Source of the DNA: Microcystis sp. T1-4
Lineage (GTDB): Bacteria; Cyanobacteriota; Cyanobacteriia; Cyanobacteriales; Microcystaceae
Length of the DNA stretch: 31,554 bases
NCBI RefSeq assembly: GCF_000297435.1
Contig: NZ_CAIP01000074.1
Location: forward strand, 1-31,554
Direction of reading: 5' to 3'
Part shown: in pieces, positions 1 through 6,493 of the stretch
Position numbering within the stretch: position 1 is the first letter of the stretch
Layout: each line of letters opens with the position of its first letter
The notes under the pieces: generated by a model
The model's database searches: none
What the model was told of the DNA's origin: nothing
What the model saw: the letters and a program-made list of their open reading frames with translations, nothing else
Program-made: the position numbers and the translations under genes

Positions 1-185
1 GGATTTCAGAAGTTTAATAAATCTCAGATTATGAACGTCTAAAGTATAAGTAGCTGTGGAGAAAAAATCGGCACAAGAGTTTTTTCAATCAGTAGATATT
101 TTAAACCAGCTAACTGTTTACCAATAAGAAAGCTAATCCAAAGGTTAGTATCAATAATAACTTTAATCGGTGGCTTGTTGTCCAT
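1..185 (-). pseudogene. Truncated PIN-family toxin with internal deletion
   Basis: Reading minus from an ATG at 185, the frame opens with VIIDTNLWISFLIG, the classic PIN-domain start with the first catalytic Asp (VapC-like ribonuclease toxins). It runs 48 residues to FSPQLL and then meets a TAG at 39-41. Directly after, another frame reads LDVHNLRFIKLLKS and stays open to the window edge. That looks like the C-terminal end of the same protein (the stretch after GDxDLL). The middle, with the other acidic catalytic residues, is missing, so I infer an internal deletion and a dead toxin. The ATG overlaps the end of the antitoxin gene at 163-399 by 23 bases, as usual in such operons. The gene continues beyond the window, so its true left end is unknown. 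Confidence 0.72.
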
Positions 186-399
186 AAATTTCAGCCCTAA
201 CTTCCTCCACTTCTTCGGTAATTGTCTCTAGGGAAAGCTCATCAGTTTTAAAGGTTTCTAAAAGTTGGGTTAATTTTTGATTTAAAGTTTCTTTTTCGAG
301 TTCTTTACTGAGTTTTATTTTGTCACTTTCTGGGAGTTGTTTAACCAAATCTAAAATCTGGTCAAAGTTTAAGGTTAGTTGGTAAGTTTTTTGGTTCAT
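163..399 (-). CDS. Antitoxin-like protein partnered with PIN toxin
   Basis: This 78-residue acidic protein has the layout of small cyanobacterial antitoxins: an N-terminal LTLNFDQILDLVKQLPESDKIKL segment, where the LPxxDKIKL-type helix is common in these families, then a Glu-rich helical tail. It overlaps the start of the PIN toxin remnant, so the two form one operon with the antitoxin first. No DNA-binding fold can be named with certainty. The frame is intact although the toxin is broken, so it may be maintained to neutralise related toxins elsewhere, or simply not yet lost. Assignment rests on context and composition rather than on a diagnostic motif. Confidence 0.65.
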   Translation of the reverse strand: MNQKTYQLTLNFDQILDLVKQLPESDKIKLSKELEKETLNQKLTQLLETFKTDELSLETITEEVEEVRAEIYGQQATD

Positions 400-415
400 T
401 TTCTCAAATTATTGT

Positions 416-517
416 TTATTGATAAAGTTTAATTGCTCGCAGTGCATACTCAAAACAACGTTCCCGAATATCTATTTGTTTCTTCTATTCTTTTTGATAA
501 TTAACTTTTTGGGACAT
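416..517 (-). pseudogene. Remnant of a four-helix-bundle (S23/IVP-type) gene
   Basis: From the ATG at 517 the minus strand reads MSQKVNYQKE, an in-frame TAG, then KKQIDIRERCFEYALRAIKLYQ and TAA. The DIRERxFEYAxRxIKLYQ stretch is the N-terminal helix of the four-helix-bundle proteins (23S rRNA intervening-sequence family) common in cyanobacteria, which are normally about 120 residues. Only the first 30 or so codons remain, with a nonsense codon, so this is a decayed fragment with no expected product. Confidence 0.6.
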
Positions 518-523
518 CTATTA

Positions 524-636
524 CTACTCTTTGCGAATTGTTTCTAGGTTTATCATTGTCATTGTTTAAATGCGCGACAGCTTATTCTCATTGCAGCAAA
601 TTACTAAAACAATTAAGCTAAAACTAATTCTAATTA
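524..636 (-). pseudogene. Decayed duplicate of the HTH-antitoxin / PIN-antitoxin junction
   Basis: Positions 536-633 match 1984-2081 with about four mismatches in 98 bases. In the intact locus that segment covers the last codons of the HTH antitoxin gene (stop at 2061), the spacer, and the first codons of the antitoxin beginning at 2010. Here the copy still reads ELVLA-stop (stop at 613-615) and MTMINLETI (ATG at 562), but the latter runs into a TAG at 524-526 after three unrelated codons. It is therefore the scar of a second copy of the TA array of which only the gene junction survives. Confidence 0.7.
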
Positions 637-695
637 CTAATAAATTTTTCTCATTAATCTTCTCTTTCATAGTTCATATATCTAACCGACAGAAG

Positions 696-893
696 CTAGG
701 AGATTGATACCAATTCAGCAGTGGTGTCTTCTGAAATAAATTTTCGGAAGTCTAAGACTTCGATAAGAACTAGCATATCGTCATTAGAATAGTGCAAGAT
801 AACCTGTCCATTGTCTTCTGCATAACTGATAGGTTTATCCGATAACTCAATTAACAGGATATCAACATCTTTACTGTATTTAATCTTTTTCAT
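696..893 (-). CDS. DUF2283 family protein (probable antitoxin)
   Basis: The 65 residues begin MKKIKYSKDVDILLIELSDK and continue with an acidic ILHYSNDDMLVLIEVLDFRKF stretch, the beta-rich pattern of DUF2283. In the family, DUF2283 genes lie next to DUF4258 genes and are thought to act as the antitoxin half. Its start overlaps the end of the DUF4258 gene by 14 bases, which implies translational coupling in one transcript. Length is normal for the family. Function as antitoxin is inferred from the pairing only. Confidence 0.8.
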   Translation of the reverse strand: MKKIKYSKDVDILLIELSDKPISYAEDNGQVILHYSNDDMLVLIEVLDFRKFISEDTTAELVSIS

Positions 894-1140
894 ATCTATT
901 TGTCCTTCCAGGGTATAAAGTAATGATCAAGATAAAAGCACTAAATTCTCGACAAATAACTCGTAGAACTAAGTTTTCATTTAATCTCCTTTGAAAGATG
1001 ACTTTGGATTCTGGCAATATTTCTATTTTATCAGGATTACAAATCGTAGCAATAATAAATTCTGGAGAAATATTTAGTTCGTGATTAGCAAGGATGTCGA
1101 TTTTAAATTTCGCATGATCGCTAAATCGAATCTCTTTCAT
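880..1140 (-). CDS. DUF4258 family protein (RelE-like probable toxin)
   Basis: The 86 residues begin MKEIRFSDHAKFKIDILANHEL, with the conserved early FSxHAxxKI motif of DUF4258, and end with a LxLRVICRE core strand and an IITLYPGRTNRY tail typical of this RelE-superfamily-like fold. It is the upstream member of a toxin-first pair with the DUF2283 gene. A promoter-like pair inside the intergenic repeat at 1163-1349 points into it, leaving a leader of about 146 bases. Direct repeats of AATTCAT lie just upstream at 1141-1157. RNase activity is not shown by the sequence. Confidence 0.8.
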   Translation of the reverse strand: MKEIRFSDHAKFKIDILANHELNISPEFIIATICNPDKIEILPESKVIFQRRLNENLVLRVICREFSAFILIITLYPGRTNRYEKD

Positions 1141-1217
1141 AATTCATAATTCATAATTTATCTATCGAGTTCTGTGAAAAGCTGATGTTTACATGAGCAA
1201 AATCCCTAAAATTAGAC

Positions 1218-1245
1218 TTGATAAAAAACCTGAGATCGTTATATT
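1218..1245 (+). promoter_or_regulatory. Promoter-like pair in repeat A1, rightward
   Basis: TTGATA (1218-1223), a 16-base spacer and TATATT (1240-1245) resemble a sigma-70 type promoter. It would fire antisense into the 3' end of the PIN gene. Copies A2 and A3 have the better TTGACA box. Confidence 0.35.
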
Positions 1246-1292
1246 CTACAGGTGACAAGCTTTTGCACGAGAGAGCCACGCCCCACGCACCA

Positions 1293-1322
1293 ATTATATC
1301 ATTAATTCTACCTGAATATCAA
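1293..1322 (-). promoter_or_regulatory. Promoter-like pair in repeat A1, leftward into DUF4258/DUF2283
   Basis: On the minus strand TTGATA (1322-1317), an 18-base spacer and a perfect TATAAT (1298-1293). The same pair with the same spacing is kept in A2 and A3, and with TAGAAT in A4. It points to the DUF4258 start at 1140. Confidence 0.45.
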
Positions 1323-1349
1323 ACACAGGAACTAGAAGCCTGTTCCGGA

Positions 1350-1793
1350 TTACATTTGTTCTTGAAAAAGATTTTGAAATGGCTCCGTATTTTTCCAACG
1401 ATAGGTATTAAAATCTCGATAATCAACGGAAAGAATTTGACCTGAACCTAATTCTTCTGCTAAAATAACCAAAGATGCGTCGGCTAAATCCATTGGCAAA
1501 TCTCTATATTTTTGCATCAGTTCTTCAATGCGTTGGCAGTGCTTAGTTTTGAGGTTGAATACCTGTAGTTCTCCTGTGGAGATTTTATGAATAAGGGTTT
1601 TTGGGACATCTATTCCCACTCGTTTTTGTAGTAAGTAGCAAGTTTCAGTAACAACGCACCAGGTTGTAATAAATTGTTGATTGATGAATTTTTGGAATTG
1701 TTTTTTTGCCAATGGGTGAAGTGAGTCGTTTTTATTAGCAAGGACTAGCCAGAAACCAGTATCAACAATGATCATATTTTTGCTTAAGTTCAC
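1350..1793 (-). CDS. PIN domain VapC-like toxin
   Basis: A 147-residue PIN-domain protein. It shows MIIVDTGFWLVLANKND at the N-terminus (first catalytic Asp), a central TETCYLL with the conserved Glu, and MDLADASLVILAEELG, with the Asp pair and the acidic residue before SVDYRDF. All acidic positions expected for the Mg-dependent RNase site are present, so this toxin looks intact. The start may be at 1793 or at the internal Met at 1775, just before the first beta strand; both overlap the antitoxin gene that ends at 1762. Its 3' end abuts repeat A1. Target RNA unknown. Confidence 0.85.
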   Translation of the reverse strand: MNLSKNMIIVDTGFWLVLANKNDSLHPLAKKQFQKFINQQFITTWCVVTETCYLLQKRVGIDVPKTLIHKISTGELQVFNLKTKHCQRIEELMQKYRDLPMDLADASLVILAEELGSGQILSVDYRDFNTYRWKNTEPFQNLFQEQM

Positions 1794-2010
1794 TTGTTAA
1801 ATAGGTTTTATAGTTTTGCGAAAGGTCTGGTTCAGCCTCTATACAACCGATAAAGTCAGACCAATCTTCTGTTCGCTGCTCTTTCATTTCCTGTGGGTTG
1901 GGAGAATATCGTTTTTTGAGAATATCTACAAGTTCAAGAATAGTCTGTTGTGCGTCGGGGGGAAGGGACGCAATATCTTCTTCAATTGTTTCTAGGTTTA
2001 TCATTGTCAT
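1762..2010 (-). CDS. Antitoxin of the PIN toxin (DUF2281-like)
   Basis: 82 residues, MTMINLETIEEDIASLPPDAQQTILELVDILKKRY, the leucine-rich helix seen in small DUF2281-type antitoxins, followed by an EDWSDFIGCIEAEPDLSQNYKTYLTSELKQKYDHC tail of the kind that wraps its toxin. The N-terminal MTM allows starts at 2010 or 2004. It precedes and overlaps the PIN gene, the standard VapBC order. Its 5' end and upstream spacer are duplicated as a scar at 524-636. Confidence 0.75.
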   Translation of the reverse strand: MTMINLETIEEDIASLPPDAQQTILELVDILKKRYSPNPQEMKEQRTEDWSDFIGCIEAEPDLSQNYKTYLTSELKQKYDHC

Positions 2011-2060
2011 TGTTTAAATGCGCGACAGCTTATTCTCATTGTAGCAAATTACTGAAACAA

Positions 2061-2366
2061 TTAGGCTGAAACTAATTCAAATTTAACCTTTATTTTTAGG
2101 GCTGTAGCGATGAGATTTAGCAACAAAAAAGAGTTTCCTTCATAGTCAGCATTTTCTACGGCTTCAATAATAGATTCATCAGTATTAATTAATTCTGCTA
2201 AAGCTTTTGTTGAAAGATGATGTGTTTCCTTAATCTTAAATATTTTTCTGGCTACTTCGTCATCAATACGAGCCTTTTCTAATTCTAATTGACGTTCTGG
2301 ATTATTAGCATAATAACGTTGGTAAAGAATTTGTAAGCCATCGGCTGTCGTTTGGTGTGTATTCAT
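2061..2366 (-). CDS. HTH antitoxin of HigBA-like pair 1
   Basis: 101 residues; a Xre/HipB-type helix-turn-helix lies about residues 48-75 (TKALAELINTDESIIEAVENADYEGN), followed by a conserved ATALKIKVKFELV C-terminus. It is the downstream partner of a HigB-like toxin and overlaps it by four bases (ATGA). In HigBA systems the HTH protein both neutralises the toxin and represses the operon. It is a clear paralogue of the protein encoded at 3182-3478, though the HTH here is more degenerate (ALAELIN against QLADLIH) and has a longer N-terminus. Confidence 0.82.
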   Translation of the reverse strand: MNTHQTTADGLQILYQRYYANNPERQLELEKARIDDEVARKIFKIKETHHLSTKALAELINTDESIIEAVENADYEGNSFLLLNLIATALKIKVKFELVSA

Positions 2367-2737
2367 ATCAACTCCTGAAAATAGGTGTGTAATTCGGGAT
2401 TTTTTTCAAATTTAGCTGTGTTTTTAATTGCTTGCTCGATTTCCAGTGGTAGAACTTCTTTTTCTTTAATTATACCATGAGAAATGACCACAGCTTTGTT
2501 TTTATAAAAGAAATAAAGAATTCTATAATTTATTCCTTTAAAATTAACTCTCAATTCATAAATTTTGTCCCGCAAAAAGTCTGCTTCTGGTCTGCGTAAT
2601 TCATATCCTAGTTCTGCCAGTCTTTGTAATTTGATAAAGCATTTGTTTTGAGCTTTGCCAGGAAGACTATCAAGCCATTCTATAATTGGTATATTACCTC
2701 TTTCATCTTGGTAAAAAATAAGTTGTATTTTTGGCAT
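2363..2737 (-). CDS. HigB-like toxin (phage Gp49/DUF891 family), pair 1
   Basis: 124 residues. It has the family hallmarks: FYQDERGNIPIIEWLDSLP at the start, LGYELRRPEADFLRDKIYELRVNFKGINYRILYFF in the core, and a KNPELHTY end. HigB proteins of this type are RelE-fold ribosome-dependent mRNA nucleases. The basic RRP and ELR motifs are in place, so it is probably functional. Toxin-first order with a four-base overlap to its HTH antitoxin. Repeat A2 lies immediately upstream and offers a promoter-like pair at 2924-2953 with a leader of about 180 bases. Confidence 0.87.
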   Translation of the reverse strand: MPKIQLIFYQDERGNIPIIEWLDSLPGKAQNKCFIKLQRLAELGYELRRPEADFLRDKIYELRVNFKGINYRILYFFYKNKAVVISHGIIKEKEVLPLEIEQAIKNTAKFEKNPELHTYFQELI

Positions 2738-2848
2738 ATTAAAGCTTTTATATATGTGAGTTTTCTAACAAATGATAAATTAAATAGTGTCAAGTATCGA
2801 GTTCCCAAAAAGCTGATGTTTACGGGAGCAAAACCCCTAAAATTAGAC

Positions 2849-2876
2849 TTGACAAAAGACCTGAGATCGTTATATT
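2849..2876 (+). promoter_or_regulatory. Promoter-like pair in repeat A2, rightward
   Basis: Perfect TTGACA (2849-2854), 16-base spacer, TATATT (2871-2876). It would transcribe toward the 3' end of the second HigBA pair, antisense to it. Confidence 0.4.
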
Positions 2877-2923
2877 CTACAGGTAACAAGCTTTTAAACG
2901 AGAGAGCCACGCCCCACGCACCA

Positions 2924-2953
2924 ATTATATCATTCATTCTACCTGAATATCAA
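2924..2953 (-). promoter_or_regulatory. Promoter-like pair in repeat A2, leftward into HigBA 1
   Basis: Minus-strand TTGATA (2953-2948), 18-base spacer, TATAAT (2929-2924). It faces the HigB start at 2737 and partly overlaps, head to head, the transcript of the rightward pair. Confidence 0.48.
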
Positions 2954-3181
2954 ACAGGAACTAGAAACCTGTTACTAGGGAGAGATTACTGCGGGGGGGA
3001 TATTCGGTAGCAGTTAAATAATCATAATAAAAACCACAGAGGACACAGAGGACACAGTGGCGGCTCTTGTCGGGTGCGTTAGTGATAGCGTAACACACCA
3101 ATTTTCTTAAGATGGTGCGTTACGGCGCGGTAATAGTTTAATTATTAACAAATCTCCTTTAAATACGCGCAAACACGCACC

Positions 3182-3478
3182 CTACAAGCTACTAACAAGG
3201 CTCATTTTGACTCGTTGATTAAGGGCAGTGGCAATTTTTTGTAGCATTATTAGGGGATTGTCTTGATAGTCAGCGTCTTCTAGATCTTCAATAACGGATT
3301 GCTCAACATGGATTAGGTCGGCTAGTTGTTGTTGAGTTAATCCAGCATTCATACGAGCGTCATAAATCAATTGTGCGATTTCTGAGTTGAGGGATTCTAG
3401 GGCAATTTGTTCTTTGATTGTGGGATCGTCTGCAATCATTTGGTGAATGATTTTTACGGCATCTGTGGTTTTAGGCAT
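3182..3478 (-). CDS. HTH antitoxin of HigBA-like pair 2
   Basis: 98 residues with a good Xre-type helix-turn-helix at about residues 46-72 (GLTQQQLADLIHVEQSVIEDLE). It ends KIATALNQRVKMSLVSSL, parallel to the protein of pair 1. It overlaps its toxin gene by eight bases. The final SSL and stop fall in sequence shared with repeat A3 (4411-4426), so the repeat boundary lies inside the coding end. Likely neutralises the partner toxin and autoregulates the operon. Confidence 0.86.
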   Translation of the reverse strand: MPKTTDAVKIIHQMIADDPTIKEQIALESLNSEIAQLIYDARMNAGLTQQQLADLIHVEQSVIEDLEDADYQDNPLIMLQKIATALNQRVKMSLVSSL

Positions 3479-3863
3479 TGTTTATTTCTCCTTGATAAGT
3501 ATGAAGTTCTGGATTTTGTTTAAATTGTGCTTTTCTTTGGATAATTCTCTCGATGTCTTGTGAGGGAACGGCGGAAGTTTTTTTGATAAGAGCATGACCA
3601 ATAATTGCTATATTTTGACCATGATAAAAATAGAGGATTCGATATTGTATGGTTCCCTGTTTGGCTCTAAGCTCCCAGATATCATTTCTGAGATAATCGG
3701 CAGCAGGGCGGCGCAGTTCATGACCTTGTGCGGCAAGTTGTTCGATTTTGGTTATACATTTGGCAAATCCTTTTTTATCAGTTTTGAGTAATTTCTGAAG
3801 CCACTCAACAACGGGTGAGATGCCTTCTGCTTCTTGATAAAAGATGATTTTTGTCTTTGGCAC
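3471..3863 (-). CDS. HigB-like toxin (phage Gp49/DUF891 family), pair 2
   Basis: 130 residues, paralogous to the toxin of pair 1. Shared blocks are IIFYQEAEG at the start, GHELRRPAADYLRNDIWELR and IQYRILYFYHG in the core, and FKQNPELHTY near the end. The catalytic-region basic residues are kept, so an active ribosome-dependent RNase is expected from family knowledge. Toxin-first order with the HTH gene. About 160 bases upstream are unrelated filler plus a TPR-gene fragment, then repeat A3 with a leftward promoter-like pair. Confidence 0.87.
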   Translation of the reverse strand: MPKTKIIFYQEAEGISPVVEWLQKLLKTDKKGFAKCITKIEQLAAQGHELRRPAADYLRNDIWELRAKQGTIQYRILYFYHGQNIAIIGHALIKKTSAVPSQDIERIIQRKAQFKQNPELHTYQGEINNA

Positions 3864-3964
3864 GTTTCTTTTGAAATAGTATGCGATGAAAAATCAATAA
3901 ATGCAATCAGGTGATGGTGATGGGTATCGAATTGCTGGATAGCTCATAACCTCGTTGAAAAGAA

Positions 3965-4033
3965 TTATGCGATCGCCCCTTGTTTATCTCCTAAATTAAA
4001 CTTAGAAATTCCGCGATAATAGACATCAACATC
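3965..4033 (-). pseudogene. Isolated fragment of a TPR-repeat gene
   Basis: Minus-strand reading gives DVDVYYRGISKFNLGDKQG then AIA and a stop. This is one unit of the same TPR repeat that makes up the kinase C-terminus (for example NNRGWAKYNLGDKQGAIKD); the DNA is close to 4755-4830 too. It has no start codon and is cut off at 4033-4036, precisely where repeat A3 begins. I read it as the leftover of a second TPR gene, or of a longer former kinase tail, severed at the repeat. Confidence 0.75.
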
Positions 4034-4093
4034 GTTAAGTATCGAGTTCCCCAAAAGCTGATGTTTACGGGAGCAAAATCCCTCAAATTAGAC

Positions 4094-4121
4094 TTGACAA
4101 AAAACCTGAGATCGTTATATT
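4094..4121 (+). promoter_or_regulatory. Promoter-like pair in repeat A3, rightward
   Basis: TTGACA (4094-4099), 16-base spacer, TATATT (4116-4121); would fire antisense into the 3' end of the kinase gene. Confidence 0.4.
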
Positions 4122-4168
4122 CTACAGGTAACAAGCTTTTGCACGAGAGAGCCACGCCCCACGCACCA

Positions 4169-4198
4169 ATTATATCATTCATTCTACCTGAATATCAA
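4169..4198 (-). promoter_or_regulatory. Promoter-like pair in repeat A3, leftward toward HigBA 2
   Basis: Minus-strand TTGATA (4198-4193), 18-base spacer, TATAAT (4174-4169). The leader to the HigB start at 3863 would be about 300 bases and would include the TPR fragment. Confidence 0.42.
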
Positions 4199-4452
4199 AC
4201 AGGAACTAGAAACCTGTTACTAGGGAGAGATTGCTACGGGGGGATATGCGGTAGCAGTTAAATAATCATAATAAAAACCACTCCAGACACAGTGGCGGCT
4301 CTTGTCGGGTGCGTTAGTGATAGCGTAACGCACCAATTTTCTTAAGATGGTGCGTTACGGCGCAATCATAATTTAATTATAACAAATCTCCTTTAAATAT
4401 GCGCCTAACACACCCTACAAGCTACTTAACGGTGTTAACTCCCTACAAGAAT

Positions 4453-6372
4453 TTAATTGGAAACACCTAATTCTTTTAGTCTATCCAGAGAGTTTTGATA
4501 CCAAGTTTGATTATTTTGTTGTCGATGAAGTTGGGATGCTTGGCGAAAATCCTTAATTGCCTTTTCATTGTCATTTAATTCTTTGTATATTAAACCGCGA
4601 TTATAGTAGGGAACAGCAAAGTCAGGATTGAGTTTAATTGCTTGATTGTAGTCGGCAATCGCGCCTTGCTTATCTCCTAAATTATACTTAGCCCATCCGC
4701 GATTATTGTAGGGAAAAGCAAAGTCGGGATTGAGTTTAATGGCTTGATTGTAGTCCTTGATCGCCCCTTGTTTATCTCCTAAATTATACTTAGCCCATCC
4801 GCGATTATTGTAGACATCAGCATCATCAGGATTGAGTTTAATCGCTTGATTGTAGTCCTTGATCGCTCCTTGTTTGTCTCCTAATTGAGACTTAGCAACT
4901 CCGCGCCAAAAGTAGGTATTAGCATAGTCAGGTTTAAGTTTAATCGCTTGATTGTAGTCCGCAATCGCCCCTTGATTATGTCCTAAATTATACTTAGCAA
5001 GTCCGCGAGAAATGTAGGCATCAGCATCATCAGGATTGAGTTTAATCGCTTGATTGTAGTCTGCAATCGCTCCTAGTTTATCTCCTAAATTAGACTTAGC
5101 ACTTCCGCGATCATAGTAGGCATTAGCATAGTCAGGATTGATTTGAATTGCTTGATTAAAGTCCTTGATAGCCCCTTGATTATCTCCTAAATTATACTTA
5201 TCAACTCCATTATTATGGTAGGCTACAGCATCGTCAGAATTGAGTTTGATCGCTTGATTTTGATCCGCAATCGCCCCTTGATTATCTCCTAAATTATAAT
5301 TGCCTATACTGTAAATTGCTAGTCCGATCACCCCCCCAAATACAATCATCCCAATGCCGTTATATAGCCATTTACGTCTAGTTATTCCTGATGGATTCTT
5401 AATTTTTCTCTGAGGAGGAGGTGAAACGGGGGGAGGTTGTACTACAGATCTACTTGAGGGAGGATTATTCAACACTGTCAGAACTTCTGAAGCTGATTGA
5501 TAGCGCTGACTAGACTTATCTTCTAACATCTTGTTGAGGAGATTCGCTAAAAAATCACTAATTGATCTTTTTTGCGATTTTAATACCGATTGCCATAACC
5601 ATCGCCGCTGATTCACAGCATAGACTGGATCTGGCAAATTATTGTTACTTTGGGGGAAACATCCTGTTAATAAACGGACACAGGTAGCGGCTAAACTATA
5701 TAAATCACTAGCGGCGACTGCACTGCCCATGATATGTTCATAAGCAGCATAACCCGGAGTATATAAACCTGTCCCCATTTGGGAGGTTTGCTCTTTAATT
5801 CCCCCAAAATCAATTAACATCAATTTACCGTCACTCCGACGACGCATCAGATTATCCGGTTTGATGTCACGATGGATCAATCCTTTAGAATGGAGATAGA
5901 CAAGGACTGGTAATAATTGCTGTAATATTTCCTTGATTTTCTGTTCACTAAATCTTCCTTCTCTTTGATACTCTTGAAGCAGGGTTTCTCCTTCAATAAA
6001 CTCTTGGACTAAATAGAGGGAGTTCCCCTGAGAGAAGTAATCATAAACGGTGGGGATTTGTTCGTGTTTTAATTCATCTAATTTTTCCGCTTCTCTTTGA
6101 AATAACTCCTTAGACTTCTCCAGAGCAGCTCCCTGCATTTGAGCGATAAATTTTTTAATAACCCGGGGTTTTTCCTTAAAATTCAAGTCCTTAGCTTGAT
6201 AAGTTCTACCGAATGCGCCTTCCCCTAATACTCCGACAATGAGATAACGGCTATGAAAAGAATATGATTGGCTAGTTTGGCTTAAATTTCCGCCACATCC
6301 TTGACAATAGCTATAATGAGTCGGATTTTGAGGATGGGAACATTCGGGATTGAGACAGTAGAGGATACTCAT
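4453..6372 (-). CDS. Ser/Thr protein kinase with zinc ribbon, TM segment and TPR repeats
   Basis: 639 residues. An N-terminal Cys4 ribbon (C6, C11, C23, C26) is followed by a Hanks-type kinase domain at about 43-300: glycine loop GVLGEGAFGRTY, Lys in VIKKF (about 73), HRDIKPDN (167-174) and DFG (188-190). All catalytic residues are present. A proline-rich linker leads to one membrane helix at about 336-356, then eight 34-residue TPR units from 360 to about 615, of NLGDKQGAIKDYNQAIKLNP type. The topology suggests a cytosolic kinase and an outward or lumen-side TPR domain that could bind a partner; the substrate is unknown. Several TPR units are almost identical in DNA (for example 4680-4890), so unit number may vary between strains. 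Short repeat A4 lies upstream with a promoter-like pair. Confidence 0.92.
   Translation of the reverse strand: MSILYCLNPECSHPQNPTHYSYCQGCGGNLSQTSQSYSFHSRYLIVGVLGEGAFGRTYQAKDLNFKEKPRVIKKFIAQMQGAALEKSKELFQREAEKLDELKHEQIPTVYDYFSQGNSLYLVQEFIEGETLLQEYQREGRFSEQKIKEILQQLLPVLVYLHSKGLIHRDIKPDNLMRRRSDGKLMLIDFGGIKEQTSQMGTGLYTPGYAAYEHIMGSAVAASDLYSLAATCVRLLTGCFPQSNNNLPDPVYAVNQRRWLWQSVLKSQKRSISDFLANLLNKMLEDKSSQRYQSASEVLTVLNNPPSSRSVVQPPPVSPPPQRKIKNPSGITRRKWLYNGIGMIVFGGVIGLAIYSIGNYNLGDNQGAIADQNQAIKLNSDDAVAYHNNGVDKYNLGDNQGAIKDFNQAIQINPDYANAYYDRGSAKSNLGDKLGAIADYNQAIKLNPDDADAYISRGLAKYNLGHNQGAIADYNQAIKLKPDYANTYFWRGVAKSQLGDKQGAIKDYNQAIKLNPDDADVYNNRGWAKYNLGDKQGAIKDYNQAIKLNPDFAFPYNNRGWAKYNLGDKQGAIADYNQAIKLNPDFAVPYYNRGLIYKELNDNEKAIKDFRQASQLHRQQNNQTWYQNSLDRLKELGVSN
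4545..5295 (-). repeat. Tandem 102-base TPR-coding units
   Basis: Seven well conserved 102-base units and one divergent last unit, in phase with the TPR reading frame. The codon-level sameness of units 5 to 7 (about 4650-4885) points to recent duplication or gene conversion. Confidence 0.85.
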
Positions 6373-6493
6373 AAATCATCTGGAGGAATTTGATTAAGTA
6401 CCTAAAAAAATTGATGATCTCATTGAGAGAAGATGTGTAGGCTCCCTGAGTCGGTTACAAATCCCGTCAAAAAACCAAAATTAACAATCCGCC

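Larger units (their letters stand above)
1163..1349. repeat. Intergenic repeat copy A1 (5' module only)
   Basis: From TATCGAGTTC to about CCTGTTCCG this stretch is nearly the same as 2792-2975 and 4037-4220. It lacks the second half found in those copies. It separates the DUF4258 gene from the end of the PIN gene. Short frames through it, such as one starting at 1218, are repeat-borne and change little between copies for lack of divergence, so I do not treat them as genes. Confidence 0.85.
2792..3193. repeat. Intergenic repeat copy A2 (full length)
   Basis: About 400 bases, matching 4037-4426 from AAGTATCGAGTTCCC to CACCCTACAAGCTACT. The first half is shared with A1. The second half has a GACACAGTGGCGGCTC stretch and the hairpin-forming GGTGCGTTA...TAACGCACC type sequence (imperfect here). 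The last bases of the repeat supply the final three codons and stop (SSL-stop) of the HTH gene ending at 3182. It fills the whole gap between HigB 1 and HTH 2. Frames inside (for example from 2648 and 2680) are repeat artefacts. Confidence 0.88.
4037..4426. repeat. Intergenic repeat copy A3 (full length)
   Basis: Near-identical partner of A2. Here the hairpin in the second half is perfect: GGTGCGTTA, a short loop, then TAACGCACC (about 4306-4334). It lies between the HigB 2 start and the kinase stop at 4453, joining the TPR fragment on its left to the TPR kinase gene on its right. Frames at 3991 and 4061 are repeat artefacts. Confidence 0.88.

Noticed and set aside
507..530. Similarity of this stretch to part of the PIN gene (about 1598-1622)
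   Set aside because: Only some 17 contiguous bases agree and the reading frames differ; kept as a possible junction homology, not as a gene remnant.
1218..1445. Small frames inside the A repeats (1218, 2648, 2680, 3991, 4061) with shared peptides
   Set aside because: They follow the repeat's DNA identity on both strands, lack ribosome sites, and are cut differently in each copy; no sign of protein-level selection.
4545..5295. Regular 102-base repeats as a CRISPR-like or satellite array
   Set aside because: They are in phase with a TPR coding frame.
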